Shown piece by piece: positions 1-6,933 of a stretch of 24,250 nt of DNA (position 1 is the first letter of the stretch; the number at the start of each line of letters is the position of its first letter). Below the pieces are notes generated by a model that did not search any database, was not told the origin of the DNA, and saw only the letters and a list, made by a program, of their open reading frames with translations. The stretch is from a virus: positions 1 through 24,250 of the IMG/VR virus record IMGVR_UViG_3300027608_000149; one strand, 5' to 3'. A program made the position numbers and the translations under genes.

Positions 1-1
1 C

Positions 2-145
2 AAGGGTGAACTCGTGCAGATGGCCGACACGCACCGTTACAGGATGTGTGGCAATGGCGTCGTCGCCAATGTTGCCGAGTGGCTCGGTGTTAGGTATCTC
101 GCCGCAAAGTCAGCGGTCGGTGAAGATCCAAAGGACTCGTGGTGA
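2..145 (+). CDS. C-terminal end of a DNA (cytosine-5) methyltransferase (5' end outside window)
   Basis: Only the last 47 residues are in the window. They contain DTHRYRMCGNGVVANVAEWL, which matches the closing motif of C5-cytosine methyltransferases (motifs IX-X: a D-T-x-R-Y start, a G-N-[GS]-V core, then a helix ending in a W-[IL]-G-x-R-type pattern). Family knowledge: these enzymes methylate C5 of cytosine in a target sequence using S-adenosylmethionine, and phages often use them to escape restriction. The catalytic Pro-Cys motif and the SAM site would lie left of the window and cannot be checked. The stop overlaps the next gene by four bases (GTGA), so the two are probably co-translated. 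I am fairly sure of the family, but not of the target or activity. Confidence 0.72.
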   Translation, partial: KGELVQMADTHRYRMCGNGVVANVAEWLGVRYLAAKSAVGEDPKDSW

Positions 146-342
146 ACGACGACGTCGTAGCCCGTGCCGAAGAACGCCTCGACAAACTCCTGTGGGGCAA
201 GCCCGATGACACTTTCTCGGCGAGGGAACTGCTCTTCGTCATTGACCTGCCGGCCTTGATCAACGAAGTGAAGTCACTTCGTGTTCGGCTTGAAGAGGCG
301 CACGCAGAAGTCGCCACGCTCAAGACCAACGTCAAGTACTAG
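142..342 (+). CDS. small hypothetical protein, coiled-coil-like
   Basis: This is a 66-residue protein of unknown function. A GTG at 142 overlaps the methyltransferase stop in a GTGA coupling; a GTG one codon earlier (139) would also work. It is highly charged, and its second half (ALINEVKSLRVRLEEAHAEV) shows a heptad-like leucine/valine pattern suggesting a short coiled coil. No cysteines, membrane segment or known motif are visible. Its stop codon overlaps that of the oppositely oriented portal gene: both are formed from one CTAG at 339-342. Sitting directly after a methyltransferase it might be an accessory subunit, but that is only positional inference. Confidence 0.55.
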   Translation: MNDDVVARAEERLDKLLWGKPDDTFSARELLFVIDLPALINEVKSLRVRLEEAHAEVATLKTNVKY

Positions 343-2528
343 GAGACGTCAAACCTCAGTCTGCAACGGCAGTTGATGGTGAGGTGTGCCGGGGCCAACG
401 GGTCGCCTGGGAACCTGAGTTCGTACTGTCCGACCTTAAATCCGTCGGCAAGGGGAATCCTGTCGCCTTCAAGCAACCTGTGTTCTGAACGAACCTTAGA
501 GTCCTTGCGAGTTACCCAACGTTTACCGATTGCGCCCGCTTGCTTTCCTCCGTACCACATTCCTGCGTTGTATGCGGTCTGTGCCTCGTGTTCAGCGATG
601 GTGCGCTTCCTCTTGGCGAGAAGGTGCGCAAAGGTTGCGATGATGGCCGCCTTAAGAAGTACATGACCGTCTTCCTCATTGTCCTTCATCATTGCAACGG
701 CGACGATGATGGCCGCGGCGATCTCGTCCTTGGTGGAGTCGTTTGACTTCTCCATCCTCGCCATTTGCTCGTCCACATATTGGTCAACTTCTTCCTCGGA
801 GGAATCCATCGGCATACCGGTGCGTTCGTTGGCGGTCTTCATAGCGTCCTCAACGATGGACTTGACCAACGGTCTGACATCGTCGCGCATCTGCTTGTTC
901 CATACCTCAATGTCAAACACCTGCCCGACCTCCAGAGTCCCGGCAATCATTGCCTTCCTTGACTTTGCGCCGGTCGCTTTCTCAAGCACGACGCGCTGTT
1001 GGCGCTCAAAGAAACGTTCAAGGTTGTTGTCAAGGATCTCGGCCCACCTATCGGAGTCACCGAGTTCCTTGGTATCCCAAGAGTCATCCATGGTGTTGTT
1101 CGGTGCTTGCTTAGTTGCCCATGCGCCGACAGACGACGACGCCGATAACTCGGTGTCAGGTACGATCGCCGACTCTGGGGTTGCCATTGTTTCTCCGCCA
1201 GCGGTATTGACTTCACCCTCGGGTGGGAGTTCTTCCTGTGGCATTTCTGCTCCGGGCATAGGTGCGCCAGGCATACCAGGTGCGCCCATAGGTGCCGGGG
1301 GCTCGAGCTTCTTCTCGGTATTACCGATCGGAGTGAGGTTTGGGTTGGCGAGCATGGAGTCGGCTAACTCGGAGTCAACTTTTTTCCTGCCTGTACCGAG
1401 GCGATACTCGTTTGCCGTAATGAGTCCAGAGCCAAACTCTTGCATGAGGTAACGTTCGGCCTCATTCTTTGCCATTTGCAACACTGGTACGCCAGATACA
1501 TCGAAGTCAAAGTAGAGATCTGGATGAAGGGCGTCCATGCCCCTGGCAAGCATCTCGAGGTGCTGAGGCATCGTTTCAAGCCAGAATACCCTGGTCTCTT
1601 CTACGGCGTTGGAGAAAGTGCGTCCGGCAGCGTTGCCGATAACAGACTCAGGTACACCGAAAGCTGACAGGATCTCTTCTTTGGAGATCTGCCTCATCTC
1701 AATGTAGGACGCCTCGCGAGGCGACGCTCCTGTGTCAACGTAGTCCACTCCGTCAGACGAGGCAACGACTGATGTCGCACCGGCTCGACCGATGTTGCCG
1801 CGGAATCGTGACCTGAGTTCGTCCTTGTCGTCTTCGTCCATTTCGCCCTTGACGACCAATAGCCCACCTGGCCTGCCGTCATTCACGAGGAAGTTCCTGT
1901 TGTAAAACTTTGCCAGCGACTCAAGTTCAACGGCTATGCCAGCTGCCTCAAGTGGGGTCATGGACAAATAGGGGTCAAGTGGGTGTGGATGCTTGAACCA
2001 AAGGACGTCCTCGGGCTTGACATACTGAACCGACATATTGGGAAGCCTGACCTCAAAAGCAGAGACAAACTTTCTAGGATCAGGGATTGGCGATGTGAAC
2101 TGCGGGGGGAGTAGGTGGAGGGCGACAGGGTTGCCGCCGCGTCCCCTAATAATCTCAACGAACGCACCCCTGGTTGAGGTAAGCAACTGTGCCGAGAGCC
2201 TGTATCTGAAAGCAAATGAGTCTTCGCCAACATTCGCTCTCATGTTCAGAATGTCAAGAATGGCGGCATCTTTGACAACCTCGCCACCAGGCTTGTTGTC
2301 CTTATGGCCCATGATTGGCAGACGCGCCTGATTGCCCGCAATCGCGTCAATACAACGATAAACCCAGGTGACTTTCTTGACGCCGTCCCTATAGACCCTC
2401 TCAATATCCCATGAGTCGTGATAGCCACGGACTGAGTACGATGGGTTGGTCGAGATCGGCGCACCAGGCGGGATGACTTTGACTGAGTCGCTAGATAGTG
2501 ACTTATTTCCGCCGGTATTCCAGGCCAT
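339..2528 (-). CDS. portal protein fused to MuF-like head morphogenesis domain
   Basis: A 729-residue protein. Residues about 30-400 look like an HK97/SPP1-type portal: WVYRCIDAIAGNQARLPI near 55-72, a KPEDVLWFKH stretch near 171-180, the PLEAAG helix near 192, and ISKEEILSAFGVPESVIG near 281-298. Portals form the dodecameric ring through which DNA is packaged and ejected. Residues about 408-440 are a Pro/Met/Gly-rich linker. Residues about 490-729 are helical and end in a Mu gpF-like signature: TAYNAG, W-x-T-x-x-D-x-x-V-R-x-x-H, F-P-G-D-P and a final NCRCRLRF. MuF-type proteins are minor head proteins acting in head assembly or ejection. The ATG overlaps the stop of the 63-residue gene upstream by one base (TAATG). 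Portal and MuF are more often separate neighbouring genes, so the fusion is notable, as is the orientation opposite to the terminase. Confidence 0.9.
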   Translation of the reverse strand: MAWNTGGNKSLSSDSVKVIPPGAPISTNPSYSVRGYHDSWDIERVYRDGVKKVTWVYRCIDAIAGNQARLPIMGHKDNKPGGEVVKDAAILDILNMRANVGEDSFAFRYRLSAQLLTSTRGAFVEIIRGRGGNPVALHLLPPQFTSPIPDPRKFVSAFEVRLPNMSVQYVKPEDVLWFKHPHPLDPYLSMTPLEAAGIAVELESLAKFYNRNFLVNDGRPGGLLVVKGEMDEDDKDELRSRFRGNIGRAGATSVVASSDGVDYVDTGASPREASYIEMRQISKEEILSAFGVPESVIGNAAGRTFSNAVEETRVFWLETMPQHLEMLARGMDALHPDLYFDFDVSGVPVLQMAKNEAERYLMQEFGSGLITANEYRLGTGRKKVDSELADSMLANPNLTPIGNTEKKLEPPAPMGAPGMPGAPMPGAEMPQEELPPEGEVNTAGGETMATPESAIVPDTELSASSSVGAWATKQAPNNTMDDSWDTKELGDSDRWAEILDNNLERFFERQQRVVLEKATGAKSRKAMIAGTLEVGQVFDIEVWNKQMRDDVRPLVKSIVEDAMKTANERTGMPMDSSEEEVDQYVDEQMARMEKSNDSTKDEIAAAIIVAVAMMKDNEEDGHVLLKAAIIATFAHLLAKRKRTIAEHEAQTAYNAGMWYGGKQAGAIGKRWVTRKDSKVRSEHRLLEGDRIPLADGFKVGQYELRFPGDPLAPAHLTINCRCRLRFDVS

Positions 2529-2719
2529 TATTCAGCTCCGAGGATCATTGCACCGATAAGCGAGCAGGCACCGATTGACACAAAGCCTGCTCCAGTGGAG
2601 TAGAAAAACACCCCGATTGGGGTACATACGACGAAGGATATTAGAAGCAAGTAGGCCACGAAACCCCTGCCTCCAATCCCGTCTTTGATCTTTTGCAACA
2701 TGCGGCGCGGTAATCTCAC
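2528..2719 (-). CDS. small two-helix membrane protein
   Basis: 63 residues from a GTG start preceded, on the - strand, by AAGGTGG four bases upstream. A basic N-terminus (MRLPRRMLQKIKD) is followed by two hydrophobic stretches, about residues 19-40 and 43-61, separated by a short Ser-Thr-Gly turn. A hairpin of two membrane helices is predicted. It is the first gene of the leftward portal transcript and overlaps the portal start by one base. The size and two-helix layout resemble small phage holins, but there is no endolysin next to it and many small phage membrane proteins look like this, so the holin idea is weak. An internal ATG at 2701 is an alternative start. Confidence 0.6.
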   Translation of the reverse strand: MRLPRRMLQKIKDGIGGRGFVAYLLLISFVVCTPIGVFFYSTGAGFVSIGACSLIGAMILGAE

Positions 2720-2778
2720 ACTACCACCTTACATTCCTCATAGATGTGGGCAGGACAGATACTACTAGACGGAGTGAT

Positions 2779-4089
2779 ATGACCCAAGATTGGGAAGAAA
2801 TACTGCGGTTTCTGAAGCCAAAAGAACCACCGTACTGCCCCGAGAAGTCTTCGGTTCAGCAGCAGGTATTTCTCCGGACGAACGCCATGGAGGCTTTATT
2901 CGGTGGCGCAGCCGGCGGTGGCAAGTCTTCCGCTCTACTTATGGCCGCCATGCAATATGTGGATATTCCGGGTTATTCTGCCCTGCTTTTCAGGCGCACA
3001 CTTCAGGACCTCACCTTGCCCGGCGCCCTCATGGACCGTTTCCGAGAGTGGATTGCCCCTCACGACGATATTCGCTGGAACGCCAACACCTACACCGCAA
3101 CCTTTCCGTCGGGGGCAAGGATCGGCTTTGGCTACCTAAACAACAAGGACGACTACCTGCGTTACAAGGGTGTTGAACTTCAGTTCATCGGAATGGACGA
3201 AGTCACCGAAATCCGTGAGTCCGATTACCGTTACCTGTTCTCTCGACTCCGTCGTCCATCATCTGGCCCATTGTCTCAGGTTCCACTCAGAATGAGGTGC
3301 GCATCCAACCCCGCTCCGAACTGGGTTAGGCAAAGGTTTCTAGTTGAAGGGTCAACGCACGGCAGGATCTTCGTGCCATCCAAGTTGACCGACAACCCCG
3401 GCATTGACCCCGACTCGTACAGAAAGGCACTCGCCGAACTCGACCCGATTGAACGACGCAGGCTTGAGGACGGAGACTGGTGGGTTACATCCCTCGGCTC
3501 AATGTTCCAAAGGCAGGACTTTGTCATCATTGACCCATTTGAGATGCCCGAGTTCTCAACGAGTTCAGCCCGAGTGGTCAGGTTCTGGGACATGGCGGCG
3601 ACCGAGCCTTCGTACAGTAATCCCGATCCCGACTGGACCGTGGGTACGTTGATGATGTTTGACAAAGGCATCGCCTGGATCATGGACGTGAAGAGGATTA
3701 GGGGTAAGGGCGAAGCCGTAGAACGCCTCATTGCGCAGACGGCGGCCGACGATGGGCCGACTGTCTCAATCAGGGTGGAGCAGGAGCCAGGATCTGCCGG
3801 CAAAAACCTTCTTGACCAATACGCAAGGTATGTCGTCCCGGGGTATGACTTCATGGGCATCAGAGCTACCGGCGACAAAGCAACAAGGGCTAGGCCATTT
3901 GCCGCTGCTTGCGCCAACGGGAATGTGCGGGTGCTTGCTGGCTCGTGGCTGACCGAATGGCTTGACGAGATGTCGTCATTCCCAGAAGCCTGCAACCATG
4001 ACGACCAGGTGGACTCTGCCGTGGGTGCTTACACTTTTTTGGCAGGGCTTGGACTTCCTCAACGGAATCGTGTTACGATCATCGTCTAG
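2779..4089 (+). CDS. terL: terminase large subunit
   Basis: This is the DNA-packaging motor: an ATPase that pumps phage DNA into the prohead through the portal, plus a nuclease that cuts concatemers. From the ATG at 2779 it has 436 residues. Walker A is GGAAGGGKS at 42-50; the Walker B-like segment LQFIGMDEV is at 134-142 with D140 and catalytic E141. The C-terminal RNase-H-like nuclease has D271 in RFWDMAAT, a middle acidic position likely in VEQEPG (about 333-338), and D408/D409/D412 in HDDQVDSAVGAY. I chose 2779 because GGAG lies four bases upstream; the frame stays open to a GTG at 2746 with poorer spacing. It is divergent from the portal gene across about 59 bases. No small terminase subunit is recognised; the HNH gene at 6631 may assist packaging. 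Confidence 0.95.
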   Translation: MTQDWEEILRFLKPKEPPYCPEKSSVQQQVFLRTNAMEALFGGAAGGGKSSALLMAAMQYVDIPGYSALLFRRTLQDLTLPGALMDRFREWIAPHDDIRWNANTYTATFPSGARIGFGYLNNKDDYLRYKGVELQFIGMDEVTEIRESDYRYLFSRLRRPSSGPLSQVPLRMRCASNPAPNWVRQRFLVEGSTHGRIFVPSKLTDNPGIDPDSYRKALAELDPIERRRLEDGDWWVTSLGSMFQRQDFVIIDPFEMPEFSTSSARVVRFWDMAATEPSYSNPDPDWTVGTLMMFDKGIAWIMDVKRIRGKGEAVERLIAQTAADDGPTVSIRVEQEPGSAGKNLLDQYARYVVPGYDFMGIRATGDKATRARPFAAACANGNVRVLAGSWLTEWLDEMSSFPEACNHDDQVDSAVGAYTFLAGLGLPQRNRVTIIV

Positions 4090-4120
4090 TAGATACACCT
4101 AACTTATTGAAAGAGGAATA

Positions 4121-4639
4121 ATGAACGACGAGAGCTGGCGCTCTTCTATTGAGGTGCTCATTGAGCAGGCTCACGAGAAGGCCGAACAATACGCAGGCGA
4201 CCAAGAGTCGCTCGCATCACTAATAGCTGATATCCACGACATCAAGGTGCGACTTGCCGATGCCTGGGAATACGCCTCATCACTCTTGATTGAGGTCATG
4301 GGTGAAAACCCTGAAGTCGTATCGGGCAACAAGATGATCGAGAAGAAAGTTGGCGCACCGAGGAAGTCGTGGAGACACAATGAACTTGCGGACGAAGTTG
4401 CCAAGAGGATCATGGCGTCGTCCATTGACATGGACACAGGCGAGGTCATGAAGAGTACGGAGCAGATGATGCTTGAGATGCTCTCTTATGGCGCAGTGTC
4501 CTACTGGCGGGTCAAGAACCTGTCAAAGATCGGCCTCGTAGCCGATGAGTATTGCGATGTGGGCGAGCCCAAAACATCGCTCGTTGTACGCAATATGGGC
4601 GTCGCTTTTTCACAAGAAGAACAATCACCGGAGGAATGA
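4121..4639 (+). CDS. hypothetical protein in recombination operon
   Basis: A 172-residue, mostly helical, acidic protein with no recognised family. AGAGGAA lies just before the ATG. Residues about 69-85 carry a basic patch (MIEKKVGAPRKSWRHNELAD) that could bind nucleic acid. The C-terminal half (YGAVSYWRVKNLSKIGLVAD) looks like a small folded domain. Its last codons overlap the region just before the Rad52-like gene, whose ribosome-binding site (GGAGGA, 4630-4635) lies inside this coding sequence. Tight coupling to an annealing protein and a nuclease suggests an accessory role in recombination or replication, but this rests on position alone. Confidence 0.75.
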   Translation: MNDESWRSSIEVLIEQAHEKAEQYAGDQESLASLIADIHDIKVRLADAWEYASSLLIEVMGENPEVVSGNKMIEKKVGAPRKSWRHNELADEVAKRIMASSIDMDTGEVMKSTEQMMLEMLSYGAVSYWRVKNLSKIGLVADEYCDVGEPKTSLVVRNMGVAFSQEEQSPEE

Positions 4640-4641
4640 AA

Positions 4642-5346
4642 ATGAACAATAACGAACTTTACCTAGCACTATCTGATCCATTTCCAGTAGAGATGGAGAG
4701 AACCGTCAACAAGAGCGGTCGGGCGTTGACCTATCTTCCCATCGCCGAGGTCATCAACAAGATGAACAAAGTGATCGGCATTGGCAACTGGTCCAGCGAA
4801 GTGATCAGCATTGGCCGCGACGCACTCGACCCTGATTGGGTGATTGCTCATGTCCGTGTCACCATCATCGTGCCGAGTCATCAGACGAACGAAAAGATCC
4901 ACGCAACCTACGATGGCGTGGGCGGGCAGGCGGTCAAACGCAAGAAGACCGGCGAGATCCTTGACCTCGGAGATGAGTTCAAGGGCGCAGTTTCTGACGC
5001 ACTCAAGAAGGCACTACAGCAGATCGGCCTCGGTCTTTACCTTGCACGTACCGACGACGCAATCTATGCCGACGAGGCGTACGAGCCACCGGTGGCACCT
5101 GTTGCCGAGAAGCCCGTCAAACAGGCGGCCGGAAAGTCTGACGAGGACAAAATGTGGGATGCCTTTGATGAACACATCTCTGCCATGGACAAGGGTGAGA
5201 AGGCTGCACTCGGAGAGTGGTGGCAGAACACCTACCCCAATGAGCCGAAGCCAAAGCGCGGTGGCTCAACTACCAAGGCTCAACTCAAGGCCTGTGTTGC
5301 GGAGATCCTCAGGATCAAACTCGGCGCAACGACAAAGGAAGACTGA
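4642..5346 (+). CDS. Rad52-like single-strand annealing protein
   Basis: 234 residues. The N-terminal 140 match the Rad52/Rad22 recombinase core: RALTYLPIAEVINKMNKVIG near 27-46, GNWSSEV near 49-54, then GVGGQAVKR near 92-100 and LGDEFKGAVSDALKKAL near 109-125 followed by G-L-G-L-Y. Proteins of this family anneal complementary single strands and, in phages, work with a 5'-3' exonuclease in recombination-dependent replication and repair. The C-terminal third (about 145-234) is a linker followed by a small charged helical region. I chose the ATG at 4642 because GGAGGA lies six bases upstream; an ATG at 4636 overlaps the previous stop but sits directly against the Shine-Dalgarno. The likely nuclease partner follows immediately. 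Confidence 0.88.
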   Translation: MNNNELYLALSDPFPVEMERTVNKSGRALTYLPIAEVINKMNKVIGIGNWSSEVISIGRDALDPDWVIAHVRVTIIVPSHQTNEKIHATYDGVGGQAVKRKKTGEILDLGDEFKGAVSDALKKALQQIGLGLYLARTDDAIYADEAYEPPVAPVAEKPVKQAAGKSDEDKMWDAFDEHISAMDKGEKAALGEWWQNTYPNEPKPKRGGSTTKAQLKACVAEILRIKLGATTKED

Positions 5347-5349
5347 ACC

Positions 5350-6114
5350 GTGGCGCAGATGCCCGAGAGGCTTTCGCCGTCGTCAATCTCAACATGGATG
5401 CAGTGTCCGTTGAAGTTCAAGCTCAGCAGGATTGACAAGATCCCGGATGAGCAGACCGAGGCGCAGGCCGTTGGCAACATGACGCACGAGGTTCTCGAAG
5501 CCTTATTCAAGGAGGAGAAGGGCTCGCGTACTGTGGCTTTTGCCAGGGCGACCATGGTGCAGATATGGCACGACAAATGGCAGAAGCACGCCGAGGACGT
5601 GCTCGGGCTAACCGCCTACGCACAACACATGATGCGTTGGAACGCATGGCAGTGCGTAGAGAACTACTTTGGCCTTGAAGACCCCAACGAGGTTGACCTT
5701 GCTGGTATTGAAGATGAGGTGCGGGGTCATGTCGCCGGTGTGCCGGTCCTCGGTTTCATTGACAGGTGGAGTGTCACCGACGGTGTCGTCACCATTGGGG
5801 ACTACAAGACGGGCAAGGTATCCAAGCCTCCGTACGACCGAGATAAGAAGATCCAACTCATGATCTACGCCGATCTCGTTGAGGAGAACAAGGGTTTCCC
5901 AGTAGGTTCGTCCGAGCTCATCTACCTGAAGGGCAAGGGGACTCGGGTAGTGTATGAAGCGACCGAACAACTCAGGGCCGAGACCAGGGAGACGGTCGCC
6001 AGGGTCTGGGAAGAACTAAGAGAATCATGCGATACAGACAACTTCAGCACGAACAGAACAAAACTCTGCGATTGGTGCTCCTACAAACCGACTTGCCCTG
6101 CCTGGGAACGGTGA
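5350..6114 (+). CDS. Cas4/RecB-like PD-(D/E)XK nuclease with Fe-S cluster
   Basis: 254 residues starting at GTG 5350, with AAGGAAG about eight bases upstream. The N-terminus LSPSSISTWMQCPLKFKL carries Cys19, and the C-terminus LCDWCSYKPTCPAWER carries C240, C243 and C249. This 1+3 cysteine arrangement holds a [4Fe-4S] cluster in Cas4 and AddB-type nucleases. Between them are the nuclease residues: H46 (GNMTHEVLE), D138 (GFIDRW), D151 and K153 (DYKTGK), and a QxxxY-type helix (QLMIYAD, 169-175). All expected catalytic residues are present, so it is probably an active exonuclease that resects ends for the Rad52-like protein three bases upstream. No Cas genes or CRISPR arrays are near, so a phage recombination nuclease fits better than a CRISPR role. 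Confidence 0.9.
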   Translation: MAQMPERLSPSSISTWMQCPLKFKLSRIDKIPDEQTEAQAVGNMTHEVLEALFKEEKGSRTVAFARATMVQIWHDKWQKHAEDVLGLTAYAQHMMRWNAWQCVENYFGLEDPNEVDLAGIEDEVRGHVAGVPVLGFIDRWSVTDGVVTIGDYKTGKVSKPPYDRDKKIQLMIYADLVEENKGFPVGSSELIYLKGKGTRVVYEATEQLRAETRETVARVWEELRESCDTDNFSTNRTKLCDWCSYKPTCPAWER

Positions 6115-6118
6115 AGCC

Positions 6119-6634
6119 ATGATGCCCGACGATCAGTTCGCAAGACTCGTCGCAGACGATGTCAAGAACAAAGTGACCGACGAGCAGAAGAGATATCTCC
6201 GCCTCCCCGACAACCGAGACAGGTGGATGGTCAACATCCTTGCCCTTCTCAATAATCTTGATCAGCAGGTCAGGGAGATTGAGGAGCACGAGGAAGACGA
6301 TCAAGGCTTATACGGGTCTCTCGGCGACGATGGGATCAGGTTGTTGGCCGAAGCTCAAGCCTCATCGGAAGAACGGAAGAAAAAAGTACTCCGTTTCCGT
6401 TATCACGTAGAGAAAAGGCTTGATGAGTGCGAACGCATCAACATTGCTCACGATGCCGTTGACGATGAAGATGTCCCACTATTGCGCAGGGCCATTGAGA
6501 AACATCGAGAGATGACTGAAGGTTTTGGCATTGACCCAACGCAGATTGACGAGGCACTTTGGTTGTCGTTAGCCGGCGTATGGAAGTTTGCCGAGATTGA
6601 CACTAAGAAACTTTCGGAAGAACTTGACGATTGA
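6119..6634 (+). CDS. hypothetical acidic helical protein
   Basis: 171 residues, strongly acidic, almost entirely predicted helix (for example LLNNLDQQVREIEEHEEDDQ and EERKKKVLRFRYHVEKRL). No cysteines, membrane segments or catalytic signature. The N-terminus (DEQKRYLRLPDNRDRWMVNI) reads like a small folded start before the long charged helices. ATGATG at 6119 gives two possible starts and the Shine-Dalgarno is weak, so translation may be coupled to the nuclease gene ending five bases earlier. It ends in a TTGA overlap with the HNH gene. Being between a Cas4-like nuclease and an HNH nuclease suggests a DNA-processing accessory role, unproven. Confidence 0.72.
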   Translation: MMPDDQFARLVADDVKNKVTDEQKRYLRLPDNRDRWMVNILALLNNLDQQVREIEEHEEDDQGLYGSLGDDGIRLLAEAQASSEERKKKVLRFRYHVEKRLDECERINIAHDAVDDEDVPLLRRAIEKHREMTEGFGIDPTQIDEALWLSLAGVWKFAEIDTKKLSEELDD

Positions 6635-6933
6635 GGAATAGGTCCAAGAAGAAGGAGGAGGAGTACAAACTCCGCCGCCCGCTCGTGGCCAGGTTGCTGT
6701 CGGAACGACGGTGGTGCGAGGCATGCCCTAAGTTCGCTGCGTACGACGACCTCATGGTCTATATACGCAGACCGTCCGTTGATGTCCACGAACTCGTGAG
6801 GCGGTCGCAGGGCGGGTCAATACTTGACGAGTCAAACCTTATGTGCGTCTGCCGGGAGTGCCATCGCAGGATCGGCAACGAGCCACAACTCGCCTTTGAT
6901 CTAGGTCTAGCGAAGCACGCCTACGACTCATAG
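6631..6933 (+). CDS. HNH endonuclease
   Basis: 100 residues, beginning with a TTG (6631) that overlaps the previous stop as TTGA; GGAAG lies about ten bases upstream. It is a compact HNH fold: a zinc pair C29-x2-C32 (WCEACPK), the first catalytic His in VDVHEL (H53), Asn in DESNL (N69), and the second zinc pair and last His in CVCRECHRR (C74, C77, H78). HNH proteins of this size encoded near large terminases cooperate with them in specific DNA cleavage during packaging in HK97-like phages. A homing endonuclease is the alternative, but the gene sits cleanly in an operon. Its end overlaps the convergent GNAT gene by 13 bases. Confidence 0.9.
   Translation: MRNRSKKKEEEYKLRRPLVARLLSERRWCEACPKFAAYDDLMVYIRRPSVDVHELVRRSQGGSILDESNLMCVCRECHRRIGNEPQLAFDLGLAKHAYDS

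Noticed and set aside
679-1452. 257-residue open frame on the + strand opposite the portal gene
   Set aside because: It is the antisense shadow of the portal-MuF gene. The protein is Ser/Ala-rich without motif or ribosome site, while the opposite strand has clear portal and MuF signatures.
2746-2778. Upstream GTG start for the large terminase
   Set aside because: No ribosome site at a useful distance; the ATG at 2779 has GGAG four bases upstream and gives a normal N-terminus.
3276-3995. 239-residue open frame antisense to the large terminase
   Set aside because: The terminase reading frame has Walker and nuclease motifs over this entire stretch; the antisense frame has none.
4844-5413. 189-residue + strand frame inside the Rad52-like gene
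   Set aside because: Arg/Ser/Thr-rich shadow in another frame, overlapping the well-supported Rad52-like frame and the start of the nuclease gene.
5350-6114. Cas4 of a phage-borne CRISPR system
   Set aside because: There are no regular repeats and no Cas1, Cas2 or effector genes in the window; the Rad52-like partner explains the gene.
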